Shown here: positions 1 through 9,264 of the stretch, piece after piece | How positions within the stretch are numbered: the first letter of the stretch is position 1 | Layout: each line of letters opens with the position of its first letter | Source: JANNVK01 sp031414415 | GTDB taxonomy: Bacteria; Acidobacteriota; Blastocatellia; Pyrinomonadales; Pyrinomonadaceae | Assembly (NCBI GenBank): GCA_031414415.1 | Contig: JANNVK010000134.1 | Span: forward strand, 31,850-95,849 | Direction: 5' to 3' | Length of the DNA: 64,000 nt | The notes under the pieces: generated by a model | Told to the model about the DNA's origin: nothing | What the model saw: the letters and a program-made list of their open reading frames with translations, nothing else | Database searches by the model: none | Translations under genes and position numbers: made by a program

Positions 1-1
1 A

Positions 2-1423
2 ATATCTGAGTTTTCTCATAAACCTTTAATTTCAATTTTAATGCCGGTTTATAACGTTGACGAAAAATGGCTCAGACTTTGTATTGAATCTGCATTTAAT
101 CAAATATATCAAAATTGGGAATTGTGCATTGCTGATGATTGTTCGCCAAAACCACATATTCGCAAAGTTTTAGAAGAATATTTAACAAAAGATTCGCGTG
201 TAAAAGTAGTTTTTCGTGAAGAAAACGGACATATTTCAGTTGCATCAAATTCGGCTTTAGAACTAGCAACAGGTGAGTTTTCTGTTTTGCTCGACCATGA
301 TGATGAGCTGTCGGAAGACGCACTTTTTTACGTTGCTAAAGAGCTAAACGATTTTCCGCAAACCGCGATGATTTATTCTGACGAAGATATGATTGACCAA
401 CGCGGAAATCGTTTTGACCCAAAATTTAAGCCTGATTGGAGTCCAGATTTATTTTTGTCGCTTAATATGATTACGCATCTTTCAGCTTATAGAACAAGCG
501 TTTTGCGTAAAATTGGCGGCTTTGAACTTGGTGCCGAAGGAAGCCAAGATTACGATTTGGCGTTGCGTGTAACTGAAGAAATTAGCGAACATCAAATCAG
601 ACATATTCCGCGAATTTTATATCATTGGCGGGCAATTCCGGGTTCGATAGCATTTGCGGCGAGCGAAAAAACTTACGCACACGAACGTGCACGTGAAGCA
701 ATTCGCCGACATTTGACGAGAAAAAATGTCGAAGCTGAAGTTTCAATTGGAGTTTGGAATTTTCATCGCGTTAAATATTTTTTTCCGAAAAATGCAACGT
801 TTGATGTTGTTTCAGTTAAAAAAGATTTAGCAAGTAAATTCAATTTTGCGGCGGCAAAATCAAGAGCTGATGTCTTAATTTTTGTCGATTCAAGCATTGC
901 AATTGAATCTCGCGAATCGCTCATTGAACTCGCGAGTCATGCTCTTCGGAGCGAAATTGGTGCTGTTGGCGGAAGAATTTGTAATCCTGATTCAACGGTC
1001 AGAAATAACGGAATCTTGATTGGTATCAATGGTTTGATTGGATTTTCGAATCGCGGTTTACCGAAGGAATTTGGCGGGAAGTTTGCCCGAAATCAAGTTA
1101 TACAAAATTTTTCCGCAGTTTCGGGCGTTTTAGCGGTTCGCCGCGAGTTGTTTGAAGAGTTAGGTGGATTTGACGATATTAACTTCGAAAATGGACTTTT
1201 TGATGTTGATTTTTGCCTTCGTTTGCGTGAAAAAAAATATCGAATAGTTTTCACGCCTTACGCAGAATTTCTGCAGACAAATAATTCTGCAACAGAAAAT
1301 GTTTTACCGAACTCAAAAGAAGCCAAATTTTTTAAAACAAAATGGGCAAAAGTTATCGAATATGATCCATATTTTAATCAAAATCTTGACCGAAAGCGTG
1401 AAAATTATTCAGTTAAAATTTAA
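2..1423 (+). CDS. Family 2 glycosyltransferase, two GT-A modules (5' end outside window)
   Basis: The reading frame is open to the left edge and the codons before the first ATG (position 41) encode ISILMPVYNV, the usual first strand of a GT2 domain, so the true start is upstream of the window. Counting from that ATG, the first module shows DDCS (32-35), the metal-binding DHDD (85-88), SDED (113-116) and SQDYDLAL (168-175). A second, degenerate module follows from about residue 255, with FVDSS (281-285), GGR (310-312) and DVDFCLRL (388-395). Two-module GT2 proteins of this kind usually add sugars to cell-surface polysaccharide (rhamnosyl- or O-antigen transferases); acceptor and donor cannot be told. 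No membrane segment is visible, so it is probably a cytoplasmic enzyme at the inner membrane. The family is confident, the substrate is not. Confidence 0.88.
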   Translation: MSEFSHKPLISILMPVYNVDEKWLRLCIESAFNQIYQNWELCIADDCSPKPHIRKVLEEYLTKDSRVKVVFREENGHISVASNSALELATGEFSVLLDHDDELSEDALFYVAKELNDFPQTAMIYSDEDMIDQRGNRFDPKFKPDWSPDLFLSLNMITHLSAYRTSVLRKIGGFELGAEGSQDYDLALRVTEEISEHQIRHIPRILYHWRAIPGSIAFAASEKTYAHERAREAIRRHLTRKNVEAEVSIGVWNFHRVKYFFPKNATFDVVSVKKDLASKFNFAAAKSRADVLIFVDSSIAIESRESLIELASHALRSEIGAVGGRICNPDSTVRNNGILIGINGLIGFSNRGLPKEFGGKFARNQVIQNFSAVSGVLAVRRELFEELGGFDDINFENGLFDVDFCLRLREKKYRIVFTPYAEFLQTNNSATENVLPNSKEAKFFKTKWAKVIEYDPYFNQNLDRKRENYSVKI

Positions 1424-1436
1424 TGATTTCAAAGAA

Positions 1437-1460
1437 AAACGACTCATTTAAGAGCCGTTT
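1437..1460 (-). terminator. Intrinsic terminator of the DUF2807 gene
   Basis: A 9-bp stem (AAACGGCTC / GAGTCGTTT on the minus strand, one G-U pair) with a 6-nt loop is followed on the minus strand by TTCTTT. It lies about 36 nt past the stop codon of the minus-strand gene. The stem may also serve the converging glycosyltransferase, but no T-run follows on the plus strand. Confidence 0.6.
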
Positions 1461-1495
1461 CGAGGGAAAGTTTAATTAACCAAAAACATTCAAAT

Positions 1496-2179
1496 TTAGT
1501 TTCGTTGTTTTATAGAACTTGAGCCACTTGAGTGTTTTTTAAGATTTTTTACTTCACCAATATAAGTTATTTCGCTTGCTCCAGAAGCCTTTGCCTCAAG
1601 CGATTCGCTAACATTTAAAACTGCATTGCTCGCACCGCTAACTTTCGCATCCGCAAATTCTGTCAGCAAATTTTCGGCATCAAGAACGCTTGCTCCGCTC
1701 AATTTAAAATCAAATGTATTTGTTTCACCGGAGATTTTTATTTTACTCGCACCGCTTGCTTTGAGCGAAAAGTTGTCATTTTTCAGGTTATCAATTGTCA
1801 TCGTTGAAACTCCCGAAACTTTTGCATTTAAAAGCTCGGGCATTGAGATTCGGACATTCATTTTTGTATTTGTTGTCAGCCATTTTTCGGTGTAAATGTT
1901 TAAAGTTGTGCCGTCAATTTCAGTTTTGACATATTCGAGCAAATTGTCGTCAGCATCAACTTCAACGCTAAATTCTTTTGCGGCAATTATTTCAACATTT
2001 ATTGCTCCGCTTGTTTCGACAGTTTTAAAATCTGATATGTTGCGGACTTCGGTTTTTAAAATTCCAGAACCGACAATTCTTGGGGTGAAAAAACTAAAAC
2101 GTCCAAATGATGTTGAAAAAGATGCGACAACGCCAATAATTAATGCGAATGCGAAAATTAATAAACCTATTTTTTTCAT
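1496..2179 (-). CDS. DUF2807 / head-GIN domain exported protein
   Basis: The protein starts with a short basic stretch and one hydrophobic segment (about residues 4-22), a signal peptide or membrane anchor. The rest matches the putative autotransporter adhesin head-GIN (DUF2807) family: FKTVETSGAINVEI opens the domain, and the SGAS motif then recurs about every 20 residues (SGASKI, SGASVL, SGASNA, SGASEI, SGSSSI), as expected for a right-handed beta-helix. The ATG at 2179 is preferred because GGAG lies 6 nt before it; the upstream in-frame TTG (2191) overlaps that ribosome site. The biochemical role of the family is unsettled (envelope or adhesion-like). It stands alone between the glycosyltransferase and a TonB receptor. 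Confidence 0.82.
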   Translation of the reverse strand: MKKIGLLIFAFALIIGVVASFSTSFGRFSFFTPRIVGSGILKTEVRNISDFKTVETSGAINVEIIAAKEFSVEVDADDNLLEYVKTEIDGTTLNIYTEKWLTTNTKMNVRISMPELLNAKVSGVSTMTIDNLKNDNFSLKASGASKIKISGETNTFDFKLSGASVLDAENLLTEFADAKVSGASNAVLNVSESLEAKASGASEITYIGEVKNLKKHSSGSSSIKQRN

Positions 2180-2597
2180 AAATTTCTCCAATAAATAATT
2201 TAGGGAATGACTCCAAAATTTTTAACGATTTTTTTTATTAAATGTTCGCTGAATGTTTTAGATAAAATACTTTCTTGCTGTTATCACTTTAAATATTGAA
2301 GTTTATTGTAAAATCACAAATATATTTTTCGTGAAGTAATTACTCACTTACATAAAGGGAAAAAATTCACAAACTTTAGTAATAAAATTACTTAAAAACC
2401 TGACGAAAATTGACGTTATTTGCTTGCCTTATTGTTATTTTTACGTTAAAAACCTAGTAGTCATCAAATTATCTGAAATAATCTGCTTGTTTAATTTTTT
2501 CTTTTACAAAAGTCGAGAGACGAAAGTGAAGGCGTTTGATATTGACAGCAACTCTTAAAAATTTCGGAAACATATTAAAGTTTAAGGAGAATTAAAA
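2180..2597. promoter_or_regulatory. Divergent promoter region with two AGTAAT/ATTACT palindromes
   Basis: This 418-bp spacer separates the DUF2807 gene from the first TonB receptor. Two palindromes share the half-site AGTAAT: 2335-2344 (AGTAATTACT, perfect) and 2378-2392 (AGTAAT-AAA-ATTACT). A possible sigma70-type promoter follows at 2410-2438 (TTGACG, 17 nt, TGTTAT). The receptor has a ribosome site (AAGGAG) just before its ATG. Palindromes and ribosome site are seen directly; the promoter and any operator role are inferred. Confidence 0.35.
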
Positions 2598-5500
2598 ATG
2601 AAGGTATTTCCTTTGAGATTTACAGCTTTCGCGACTAGCTTTTTGTCAGTTGCATTAATTTCATTAATTACTGTCGGAGCCGTTTTTGCACAAGCACAGT
2701 CAACCGCTGCCGATTTAACCGGTGTTGTCACGGACGCAACTGGTGCGGCTGTTCCAGGTGCGACAGTTACAGCAAAAAACGATGCAACGAGCATTTCGCG
2801 AACATCAGTCGCAAACGATTCGGGCGAATACAAATTAATTGGATTGCCGCCCGGAACATATAAGCTAACCGCTGAATCAAAGGGTTTTAAAAAGACCACA
2901 GTTTCGGCTGTAACTTTGACTATTGGGCAATCAGCCGAATTAACAATTAAGCTCGAAACGGGTGAAGTTGGTGCGGAAGTTGTTGTAGGAATTGGCGATG
3001 TTGAACTCGTTGAAACAGGCAAAACTTCGATTGGGTCAACTATTGACCAACAAAAAATTGCCAGTTTGCCGATTAACGAAAGAAGTGCAACAGGTTTTGC
3101 TCTTACGCTTTCAACAGTTGGACGCGATAACGGACGAGTTATCGGACCAGCACCAACATCAGGATTGAACATCGGCGGACAACGCGGACGTTCGACTCAA
3201 GTAAACGTTGACGGAGCTGATTTTACTGATAATTCAACAAACGCATCACGCTCGACAGTTTCGCAAGAAGCAGTTCAGGAGTATCAAATTTCGACAAACT
3301 CATATACCGCAGAATTCGGTCGTGCGACAGGTGGAGTTATTAACGTTGTCACCAAACGTGGCGAAAACGATTTCCACGGCAGTGCTTTTGGCTATTTGCG
3401 AGACAAGAGTATTCAAGCTCGAAATGCTTTCGCACCTATTGCAAGTCCGGCTTATAACCGTAAGCAATTTGGATTTGCTGTTGGTGGTCCAATTTCACGT
3501 TCTTCGAAAACATACTTTTTTGGATCGTATGAAGGTCGCAGACGTAATGAATCAGGATTTTTTACGAGTAATGTAAATGGCGAAGGTGCTAATGCTTTGA
3601 CGAGTTCAGTTACATTTACAGTCCCTGGGCTTCCGTCTCAGACTTTTAATCGTTTGACTGCCACTCAAGCTACATATGTGAATGCTTTGCTTGCATTACC
3701 AGGCGGTGCAGGGGTTACGGGTGCGATTAATTACTTGTATTTGGCATCAAGTGGCGGAAACACCGCTTTGAATGGAACAAATCAATTAATTAGTACCGGC
3801 GGTGCGATTCCTGCTGGACAAGTTATTGGTGCTAGATTTTTGGCGACTGGTGCTCCAGTTCCAATTGGATCACGCGGAGCTAATGGTTTACCAAATGCGT
3901 TTCGTGCTTTGAATAGTTTGGCAAAAGTTTTCCCTGTAACTGACAGAAATCATCTTTCTTCGGTTCGGTTTGACCAATATATAAATGACAATAACCAGTT
4001 GAATGTTCGACTTGGTTACAATGTCGGAAATCTAACTGGAATTCAAGTAGAATCACAAAATCAATCACTAGGTCAAAATGATTTCTCGCGAACTGGTGTC
4101 ACGACACTTCGTGATTACTCAGCGGCAATTAGTTTAGACTCAGCCTTAAGCGGAACAACTGCAAACACTTTCCGATTTAGTTTTGGTAAACGAAAAACGA
4201 GTTTTAGATCGCAAAATGGCGAAGCTGTCGCAATCAATTTGTCCGACACAGCATTTTTTGGACAAGAAGTTTTTGCTCCTGTTGATCGTGTAGAAGATAG
4301 ATTTCAATTTATCAATAACTTTAATTGGGTTGTTGGTAGTCATACATTCAAGTTTGGTGGAGATGTTGCATTTGTCAGAATTCCAGAAGCCAGATTTGAG
4401 TTAAATTATGGCGGTCTTTACAATTTTGGGAACTTTGCTTCAACTCGTTTAGCTCCGTTTCCAACCTTGAGTCCTACTCTTACACCCCCTGATTTCACGC
4501 CTATTCAGTCTTACGGACTTGGTTTGCCCTCAACCTTTGTTCAAGGGTTCGGAAATCCAATTAGTAAAATTAACAACAAGCCGCTCGCTTTCTTCGCTCA
4601 AGATTCGTGGAGAATTCGTAAAAATTTAACTATTAATTACGGGATTCGTTATGATGTTGAGTTTACTGACACGATTGCTCCAGTGCCTTATCGAGATCCT
4701 TTAACTGGTATCAATTTCACAGCAGATAATTTTCTTACTGCTCAAGATGCAGTTGGGGTTCAACAAGGAATTCCGAGAGATACAAACAACTTTGCACCAA
4801 GATTTGGTTTTGCATGGGATGTGATGGGCGATGGCAAAACAAAAGTTAGTGGTTCGCTTGGCTATTATTACGATCATCCACTTTTGGCGATTGCCTTTAA
4901 CTCAGACGTGGCTGACCAATCGCAACAACAACAGGCTATTTTGACTGCAGGAAGCCCAGCCCCATCTGCTCCATTAAATGCTGCACAAGTGTTTCAAGGA
5001 ACTGTTTGTTCAACTGCAACATTCAATCCGCTTTGTCCGACTGGATTTACAACATTTGGACTTGCTGCCAATTCGCAATATTTATTTGGGCAACAGCGAT
5101 TCAATAATCAAACATTTACCGGATTTGGTTCAGTTTTACCGTTTTCGCTTCCGATAACGAAAAACTTCCAATATGCTTCGGCAACGCAAGCGAATTTCAC
5201 AGTTGAACGTCAAATTGGTAAAGACATGGCGATTTCTGCTTCATATCTTTTCGTTGGGGCTCATCATTTGCCAAGACCAACTGATTTGAATCCGCAAAAC
5301 TCTGCATTGTTGCTACAGAATTTTCTACGATTTTCAGGCGGAGTAATACCACCGAATTTCAACTCGGATTTTGTGTTGGGTGGAATCACTATTGCGACAA
5401 CTGCACCTGGATCCACTTTTACAAATTCGTTTGCACAACTTTGTACGGTTTTTATTCCAGGTATGATTGCACAGTGTCCGAACGGACGAGTGATTAGCCC

Positions 5501-6389
5501 TGCAATTGCTAATTTTTTCCGAACAAACGCTCCAAATTATTTCCTGGCTCAATCTGCTTCAGGTGGAGCGGTTACAAAAGCAGTTTTAGATTCGCAACTA
5601 CCCGGAACACTCAGAACTCCGGGAGCATTAACACCATTTGGTTCAGTTAATGCACAGGCTTCTGATGGAAATTCAAATTATAATGCTTTAAACCTTGAAT
5701 TTACACGACGTTATGCAAACAATTTCTTCTTTTCGGCAAGATACACCTGGTCGCGTTCGATTGATGATTCTTCTGATTTGCAAACATTGCTTTTACCACA
5801 AGATGTGACAAACAGTCGTTTGGAAAGATCAGATTCTTTGTTTGACCAACGACATCGGTTTGTCTTTAGTGGTTCTGTAAATTCACCGACAGAATGGAGA
5901 ACTGGCAATAACTTCCAAAAGTTTATGTCAGATTTTACAATCTCGCCGATTGTTGAGTTTTCATCAGGTCGTCCGTTCAACATCATCACCAACTTTGATG
6001 CTAATGTTGACCAATCGCAATCTACTGATCGTCCAAGTGTGAGAGCTGATGGGACATTATGTATTCCTGGTAAGACAGGTTGTAATCCTTTAATTGAAAA
6101 CGGACGATTTTCGAGTGGCAATCTAGGTCGAAATTTTGGAACGACACACGGATTCTTCTCGTTTGACTTAGGTGTTACGCGAGCAATTCGTTTTGGTGAA
6201 AAAGTTCGACTTGATTTGATTGCACAAGGATTTAATATGTTTAATCGTTTCAACGAAGGAGCAGCCGCACCATCGTTTGATGCCGTTAATACTTTTGGTC
6301 AAAGAGCAAAAAATGGACGATATTATAGTCGTGCAACTGCTGCTTTCGATCCGCGTCAGTTCCAATTTGGCGTTAAACTTAACTTCTAA
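2598..6389 (+). CDS. TonB-dependent receptor, Oar-like (copy 1)
   Basis: A 1263-residue outer-membrane receptor. A signal peptide ends near residue 33 (VFAQA). Residues about 37-120 form a carboxypeptidase regulatory-like beta-sandwich (LTGVVTDATGAAVPGATV, then SGEYKLIGLPPGTYKL). A plug follows at about 140-260, containing VNVDGADFTDN and AEFGRATGGVINVVTK, and the rest is a long barrel ending in FQFGVKLNF with a terminal Phe. This order is typical of the Oar-type receptors that are expanded in Acidobacteria and are thought to import large or oligomeric substrates. No glycosidase lies beside it, so its substrate is open. Transcription ends at a strong terminator 23 nt downstream. Confidence 0.93.
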   Translation: MKVFPLRFTAFATSFLSVALISLITVGAVFAQAQSTAADLTGVVTDATGAAVPGATVTAKNDATSISRTSVANDSGEYKLIGLPPGTYKLTAESKGFKKTTVSAVTLTIGQSAELTIKLETGEVGAEVVVGIGDVELVETGKTSIGSTIDQQKIASLPINERSATGFALTLSTVGRDNGRVIGPAPTSGLNIGGQRGRSTQVNVDGADFTDNSTNASRSTVSQEAVQEYQISTNSYTAEFGRATGGVINVVTKRGENDFHGSAFGYLRDKSIQARNAFAPIASPAYNRKQFGFAVGGPISRSSKTYFFGSYEGRRRNESGFFTSNVNGEGANALTSSVTFTVPGLPSQTFNRLTATQATYVNALLALPGGAGVTGAINYLYLASSGGNTALNGTNQLISTGGAIPAGQVIGARFLATGAPVPIGSRGANGLPNAFRALNSLAKVFPVTDRNHLSSVRFDQYINDNNQLNVRLGYNVGNLTGIQVESQNQSLGQNDFSRTGVTTLRDYSAAISLDSALSGTTANTFRFSFGKRKTSFRSQNGEAVAINLSDTAFFGQEVFAPVDRVEDRFQFINNFNWVVGSHTFKFGGDVAFVRIPEARFELNYGGLYNFGNFASTRLAPFPTLSPTLTPPDFTPIQSYGLGLPSTFVQGFGNPISKINNKPLAFFAQDSWRIRKNLTINYGIRYDVEFTDTIAPVPYRDPLTGINFTADNFLTAQDAVGVQQGIPRDTNNFAPRFGFAWDVMGDGKTKVSGSLGYYYDHPLLAIAFNSDVADQSQQQQAILTAGSPAPSAPLNAAQVFQGTVCSTATFNPLCPTGFTTFGLAANSQYLFGQQRFNNQTFTGFGSVLPFSLPITKNFQYASATQANFTVERQIGKDMAISASYLFVGAHHLPRPTDLNPQNSALLLQNFLRFSGGVIPPNFNSDFVLGGITIATTAPGSTFTNSFAQLCTVFIPGMIAQCPNGRVISPAIANFFRTNAPNYFLAQSASGGAVTKAVLDSQLPGTLRTPGALTPFGSVNAQASDGNSNYNALNLEFTRRYANNFFFSARYTWSRSIDDSSDLQTLLLPQDVTNSRLERSDSLFDQRHRFVFSGSVNSPTEWRTGNNFQKFMSDFTISPIVEFSSGRPFNIITNFDANVDQSQSTDRPSVRADGTLCIPGKTGCNPLIENGRFSSGNLGRNFGTTHGFFSFDLGVTRAIRFGEKVRLDLIAQGFNMFNRFNEGAAAPSFDAVNTFGQRAKNGRYYSRATAAFDPRQFQFGVKLNF

Positions 6390-6411
6390 ACCTTGGTTTA
6401 GATAAAACTTT

Positions 6412-6447
6412 AAAAGGTTGGTTAGCTTCGTCTAATCAGCCTTTTTT
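6412..6447 (+). terminator. Intrinsic terminator of TonB receptor copy 1
   Basis: A 12-bp stem, AAGGTTGGTTAG paired with CTAATCAGCCTT (G-U pairs tolerated), closes a CTTCGT loop and runs into six T residues. It ends 14 nt before the queG start codon, separating the two transcription units. Confidence 0.85.
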
Positions 6448-6461
6448 GTTAATCTTCAATT

Positions 6462-7421
6462 GTGGAAATCTTTACTAAAAGAATCAAACAAAAAGCACTC
6501 GAAATTGGTTTCGATAAAATCGGAATCGTTCGTTCTGATGTTTTAGAAGTTGAAGCTGCAAATTTTGGAAATTGGCTCAAAAAAGGTTTTCACGGCGAAA
6601 TGAAATGGCTCGAACGCGAACCCGAAAAACGAACAAATCCAAGTCTTATTTTTCCCGCCGCAAAGTCTATTATCGTTGTCGCACTTAACTATTACACACA
6701 GCACGAACACGAAGATTCGCGGGATAAAGGCAAAATTTCGCGATACGCTTGGGGCGATGATTATCACGATGTTGTTGGCGAAAAATTGCGAGAATTATTA
6801 GATTGGATAAAGACCGAAAACGCCGAGGCTGATGGGAAAATTTGTTGCGATATTCAGCCGATATTGGACAAAGCCTGGGCGGTAAAAGCCGGAATTGGCT
6901 GGCTCGGAAAACATTCAAATGTAATTAGTAAAGAGTTTGGTTCGTGGTTTTTTATTGGCGAAATAATCTTGAATTTGGAACTCGAATATGAAGATTTTCC
7001 TGAAGCTGATCATTGCGGAACTTGCACGTTGTGTCTTGATTCTTGCCCGACCAACGCGATTGTTGAACCTTACACAGTTGACTCAAATGCTTGTATATCT
7101 TACGCTACTATTGAACTTCGTTCCCCTGAGTTACCACAAGAAATTAATAAAAACCTCAATGGTTGGCTTTACGGTTGCGACATTTGTCAAGATGTTTGCC
7201 CTTGGAATCGGTTTGAAAAGCCTACAAGCGAGAGTCGTTTCGAGCCAAGAGAAGGACTTGTTTCGCCTGATTTAGATCAAATTTTAAAACTCAGTGATTT
7301 AGAATATACCCAAAAATTTCGCAAAAGTGCGATTAAAAGAACAAAATTAAAAGGTTTACAGCGAAATGCTCGAGCCTTAAAAAATATCAAGATTGAACTC
7401 GGAGAAGAAAATGAAAAATAA
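6462..7421 (+). CDS. queG: Epoxyqueuosine reductase QueG
   Basis: QueG reduces epoxyqueuosine to queuosine in the wobble base of certain tRNAs, using cobalamin and two [4Fe-4S] clusters. The ferredoxin-type cysteines are visible at residues 185, 188, 191 and 195 (CGTCTLCLDSC) and at 239, 242 and 246 (CDICQDVC), with another at 211. The N-terminal part has the family signature around AGIGWLGKHSN (143-153). At 319 residues it is in the short size class, without a long C-terminal HEAT extension. The GTG start is weakly supported because no clear ribosome site precedes it. No queuosine riboswitch is visible upstream, where there is only the preceding terminator. Its stop codon lies inside the start of the next gene. 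Confidence 0.93.
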   Translation: MEIFTKRIKQKALEIGFDKIGIVRSDVLEVEAANFGNWLKKGFHGEMKWLEREPEKRTNPSLIFPAAKSIIVVALNYYTQHEHEDSRDKGKISRYAWGDDYHDVVGEKLRELLDWIKTENAEADGKICCDIQPILDKAWAVKAGIGWLGKHSNVISKEFGSWFFIGEIILNLELEYEDFPEADHCGTCTLCLDSCPTNAIVEPYTVDSNACISYATIELRSPELPQEINKNLNGWLYGCDICQDVCPWNRFEKPTSESRFEPREGLVSPDLDQILKLSDLEYTQKFRKSAIKRTKLKGLQRNARALKNIKIELGEENEK

Positions 7422-8772
7422 ACGTCAAAATGCTGTGTTGTTATTAATCTCACTCGTTTTTTTTGCAATTAGTTTTGGAACAGTCGCGGAAAGTGTAAAA
7501 ACTGCAAGTCCAGAAGTTACAGCCACGCCGACACCAAAAAAAGCAGTCAAAAAAACGCCAACTCCAACACCAAAAAAAACAACTTCAATGAATTCAACTA
7601 AATCAAAGTCGAATTCAAACACCAAAAAAATAACGAATTCTAAAACAACATCGAATTCAAAAACAGTTGCCAATAAATCAAATTCCAACAGCAAAGCGAA
7701 AACAAATTCGAAAACCAACTCAAATTCGAAAGCGAAAACTAATTCAAATTCAAATAAAAAAGCTAATACAAATTCGTCAAAAACTAACTCGAAAGCAAAC
7801 ACGAAAACTAATGTAAATTCGTCAAAAACTAATTCGAAAGCAAACTCAAACAAAGCCGCGAATTCAAATTCGAGTAAGAAAACCAATACAAATACGGCAA
7901 TAATTACACCAAAAGCTGATTTGCCAAAAGTAATTGTCAACACAACAGCTTCGCGGATTAGAACCCAAGCAAGTTCGAGTTCGGCGGAGTTGCGACGGGC
8001 AAAACTTGGAACGGTTTTAGGAGTTTCAGAAAAGAAAGGTTCGTGGTATCGGGTTCAATATGTGGTCAGCGGAAAAAATTTGAGCGGTTGGATTCCGGCA
8101 ACTGCGGTTTCAGATTTTGATGCGAATGCGGCGGACGAAATGAATTCGCAAATAGTTGAGCGATATTTTGCAACGGATGGAATGAGTTTTGAAACGGCTT
8201 CTGAACTTTTTGAATTTCTTTCAAAATCGAAAACCACATCAGCAGATCTTGGTTTGAAACGCCTGCTTTCGTTGCGTCAAGCCTTGAAAGCGATGTCGCA
8301 GCCACAAAATAAGGATCAACGCGAATTTTTAAAAACTTACGATGATCAGATAATTTATAGCGAACCATCAGGCGAATGGTATGTTAGAAGCGAAAAGTTT
8401 TGGGACTTGCACAGCAAAAACAAATCAGACGAAATTGCTTGGGAAGCGGCAAAAAATCCGCTCGCCGGCGAATGCGAAGGTTATGTAAATTGCCATCTTT
8501 TTTATATCCGGCAAACTGATGGCGAATATTTAAACCTTTATCCTGAAGGCAAACATTCGCCAGAAGCCTTGACCAATATCACAAATATGCTTGATCCAAT
8601 TGTTGCTGATTTGACAGATAAATCAGTTTACAACGGACCGAGCGATGTTAGCGACAGAGCAGAATTTAACAAAGTAATTACTGAACTTCGGGCGATAATC
8701 TCGAAACTAGGTTTTATCGAAAAAGAAAAATCTCTGCAACAACTCGAAAAAATCGCCGAAGGTTTTAGATAA
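7411..8772 (+). CDS. Exported SH3-domain protein with Asn/Ser/Lys/Thr-rich tract
   Basis: The ATG at 7411 follows GGAGAAG and overlaps the end of queG by 11 nt, so the two genes are probably translationally coupled. The protein (453 residues) has an N-terminal hydrophobic segment, a TPTPKK stretch, and then about 120 residues made almost only of N, S, K and T, including two tandem 15-residue units (NSSKTNSKAN...). Next comes a bacterial SH3-like domain (SRIRTQASSSSAE to GWIPATAVSDF) and a C-terminal region of about 210 residues that I do not recognise. SH3b domains often bind cell-wall peptide, so a periplasmic or surface role with the basic tract as a linker is plausible, but that is inferred. 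Confidence 0.75.
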   Translation: MKNKRQNAVLLLISLVFFAISFGTVAESVKTASPEVTATPTPKKAVKKTPTPTPKKTTSMNSTKSKSNSNTKKITNSKTTSNSKTVANKSNSNSKAKTNSKTNSNSKAKTNSNSNKKANTNSSKTNSKANTKTNVNSSKTNSKANSNKAANSNSSKKTNTNTAIITPKADLPKVIVNTTASRIRTQASSSSAELRRAKLGTVLGVSEKKGSWYRVQYVVSGKNLSGWIPATAVSDFDANAADEMNSQIVERYFATDGMSFETASELFEFLSKSKTTSADLGLKRLLSLRQALKAMSQPQNKDQREFLKTYDDQIIYSEPSGEWYVRSEKFWDLHSKNKSDEIAWEAAKNPLAGECEGYVNCHLFYIRQTDGEYLNLYPEGKHSPEALTNITNMLDPIVADLTDKSVYNGPSDVSDRAEFNKVITELRAIISKLGFIEKEKSLQQLEKIAEGFR

Positions 8773-8800
8773 TTTAAACATCAACTAAACTTCAAAAAAA

Positions 8801-8837
8801 CAGCCAAATCTATTTATTTAAGATTTGGCTGTTTTTT
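8801..8837 (+). terminator. Intrinsic terminator after the SH3 gene
   Basis: A perfect 10-bp stem, CAGCCAAATC / GATTTGGCTG, with an 11-nt loop is followed by six T residues. An A-run on the left side means it could also work on the other strand. Confidence 0.85.
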
Positions 8838-8872
8838 AAATTAAGAAACAAACTATACGCTTTTCAGTTAAA

Positions 8873-8988
8873 AAATGTGCATTAGTCAAGAAGGCGAGTC
8901 AGTAGCGTTTGCGTGAGCGAATGCGTTGCCTTTTGCTTACTTGAGACGCATCGGCTAACGCCCACGCTACTGACTTTAATGCACAATT
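8873..8988. repeat. Long imperfect palindromic repeat, copy A
   Basis: The outer arms pair TGTGCATTA with TAATGCACA, and the inner arms pair GTCAGTAGCGT (8898-8908) with ACGCTACTGAC (8964-8974). The inner part resembles 54605-54684 base for base over much of its length, including GTCAGTAGCGTTTG and ACGCATCGGCT, so this is a dispersed family and not a single hairpin. The rest of the 492-bp gap (8773-9264) holds the terminator just before it and AT-rich sequence in which I see nothing else definite. Confidence 0.7.
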
Positions 8989-9264
8989 TCTAGGTAAAAA
9001 CGGTTACATATCAGAAAGCTAAACAAATTTTTGTCACAGATAAATAATGATTTAGGATTATAAAAGCATAATTTAACCGAGTTATTTAACTTTTTTTTTG
9101 GGTTTAATGTGAAATAAGTAGTTGAATCTGGCTTTTAATTTTAAAATCTACATCTCTCAGCAATAAAAATGTAAATCTTATATATCCAGACGGCAAAAAC
9201 TCTTGCGTTTTGCATCTAAATAAGTTATCAATTCTCTTGATTATAAAAAGGTGCTGTTTTTTTT

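Noticed and set aside
2582..3172. Minus-strand frame opposite the start of TonB receptor copy 1
   Set aside because: It is a shadow of the carboxypeptidase-like domain's codon pattern; the plus-strand gene is unambiguous.
6391..6461. preQ1 riboswitch before queG
   Set aside because: The 72-nt gap is almost fully taken up by the terminator of the preceding receptor gene.
7425..7943. Minus-strand reading frame rich in Phe, Glu and Val opposite the SH3 gene
   Set aside because: It is the antisense of the Asn/Ser/Lys tract (AAT/TCG/AAA repeats) and has no ribosome site or family similarity.
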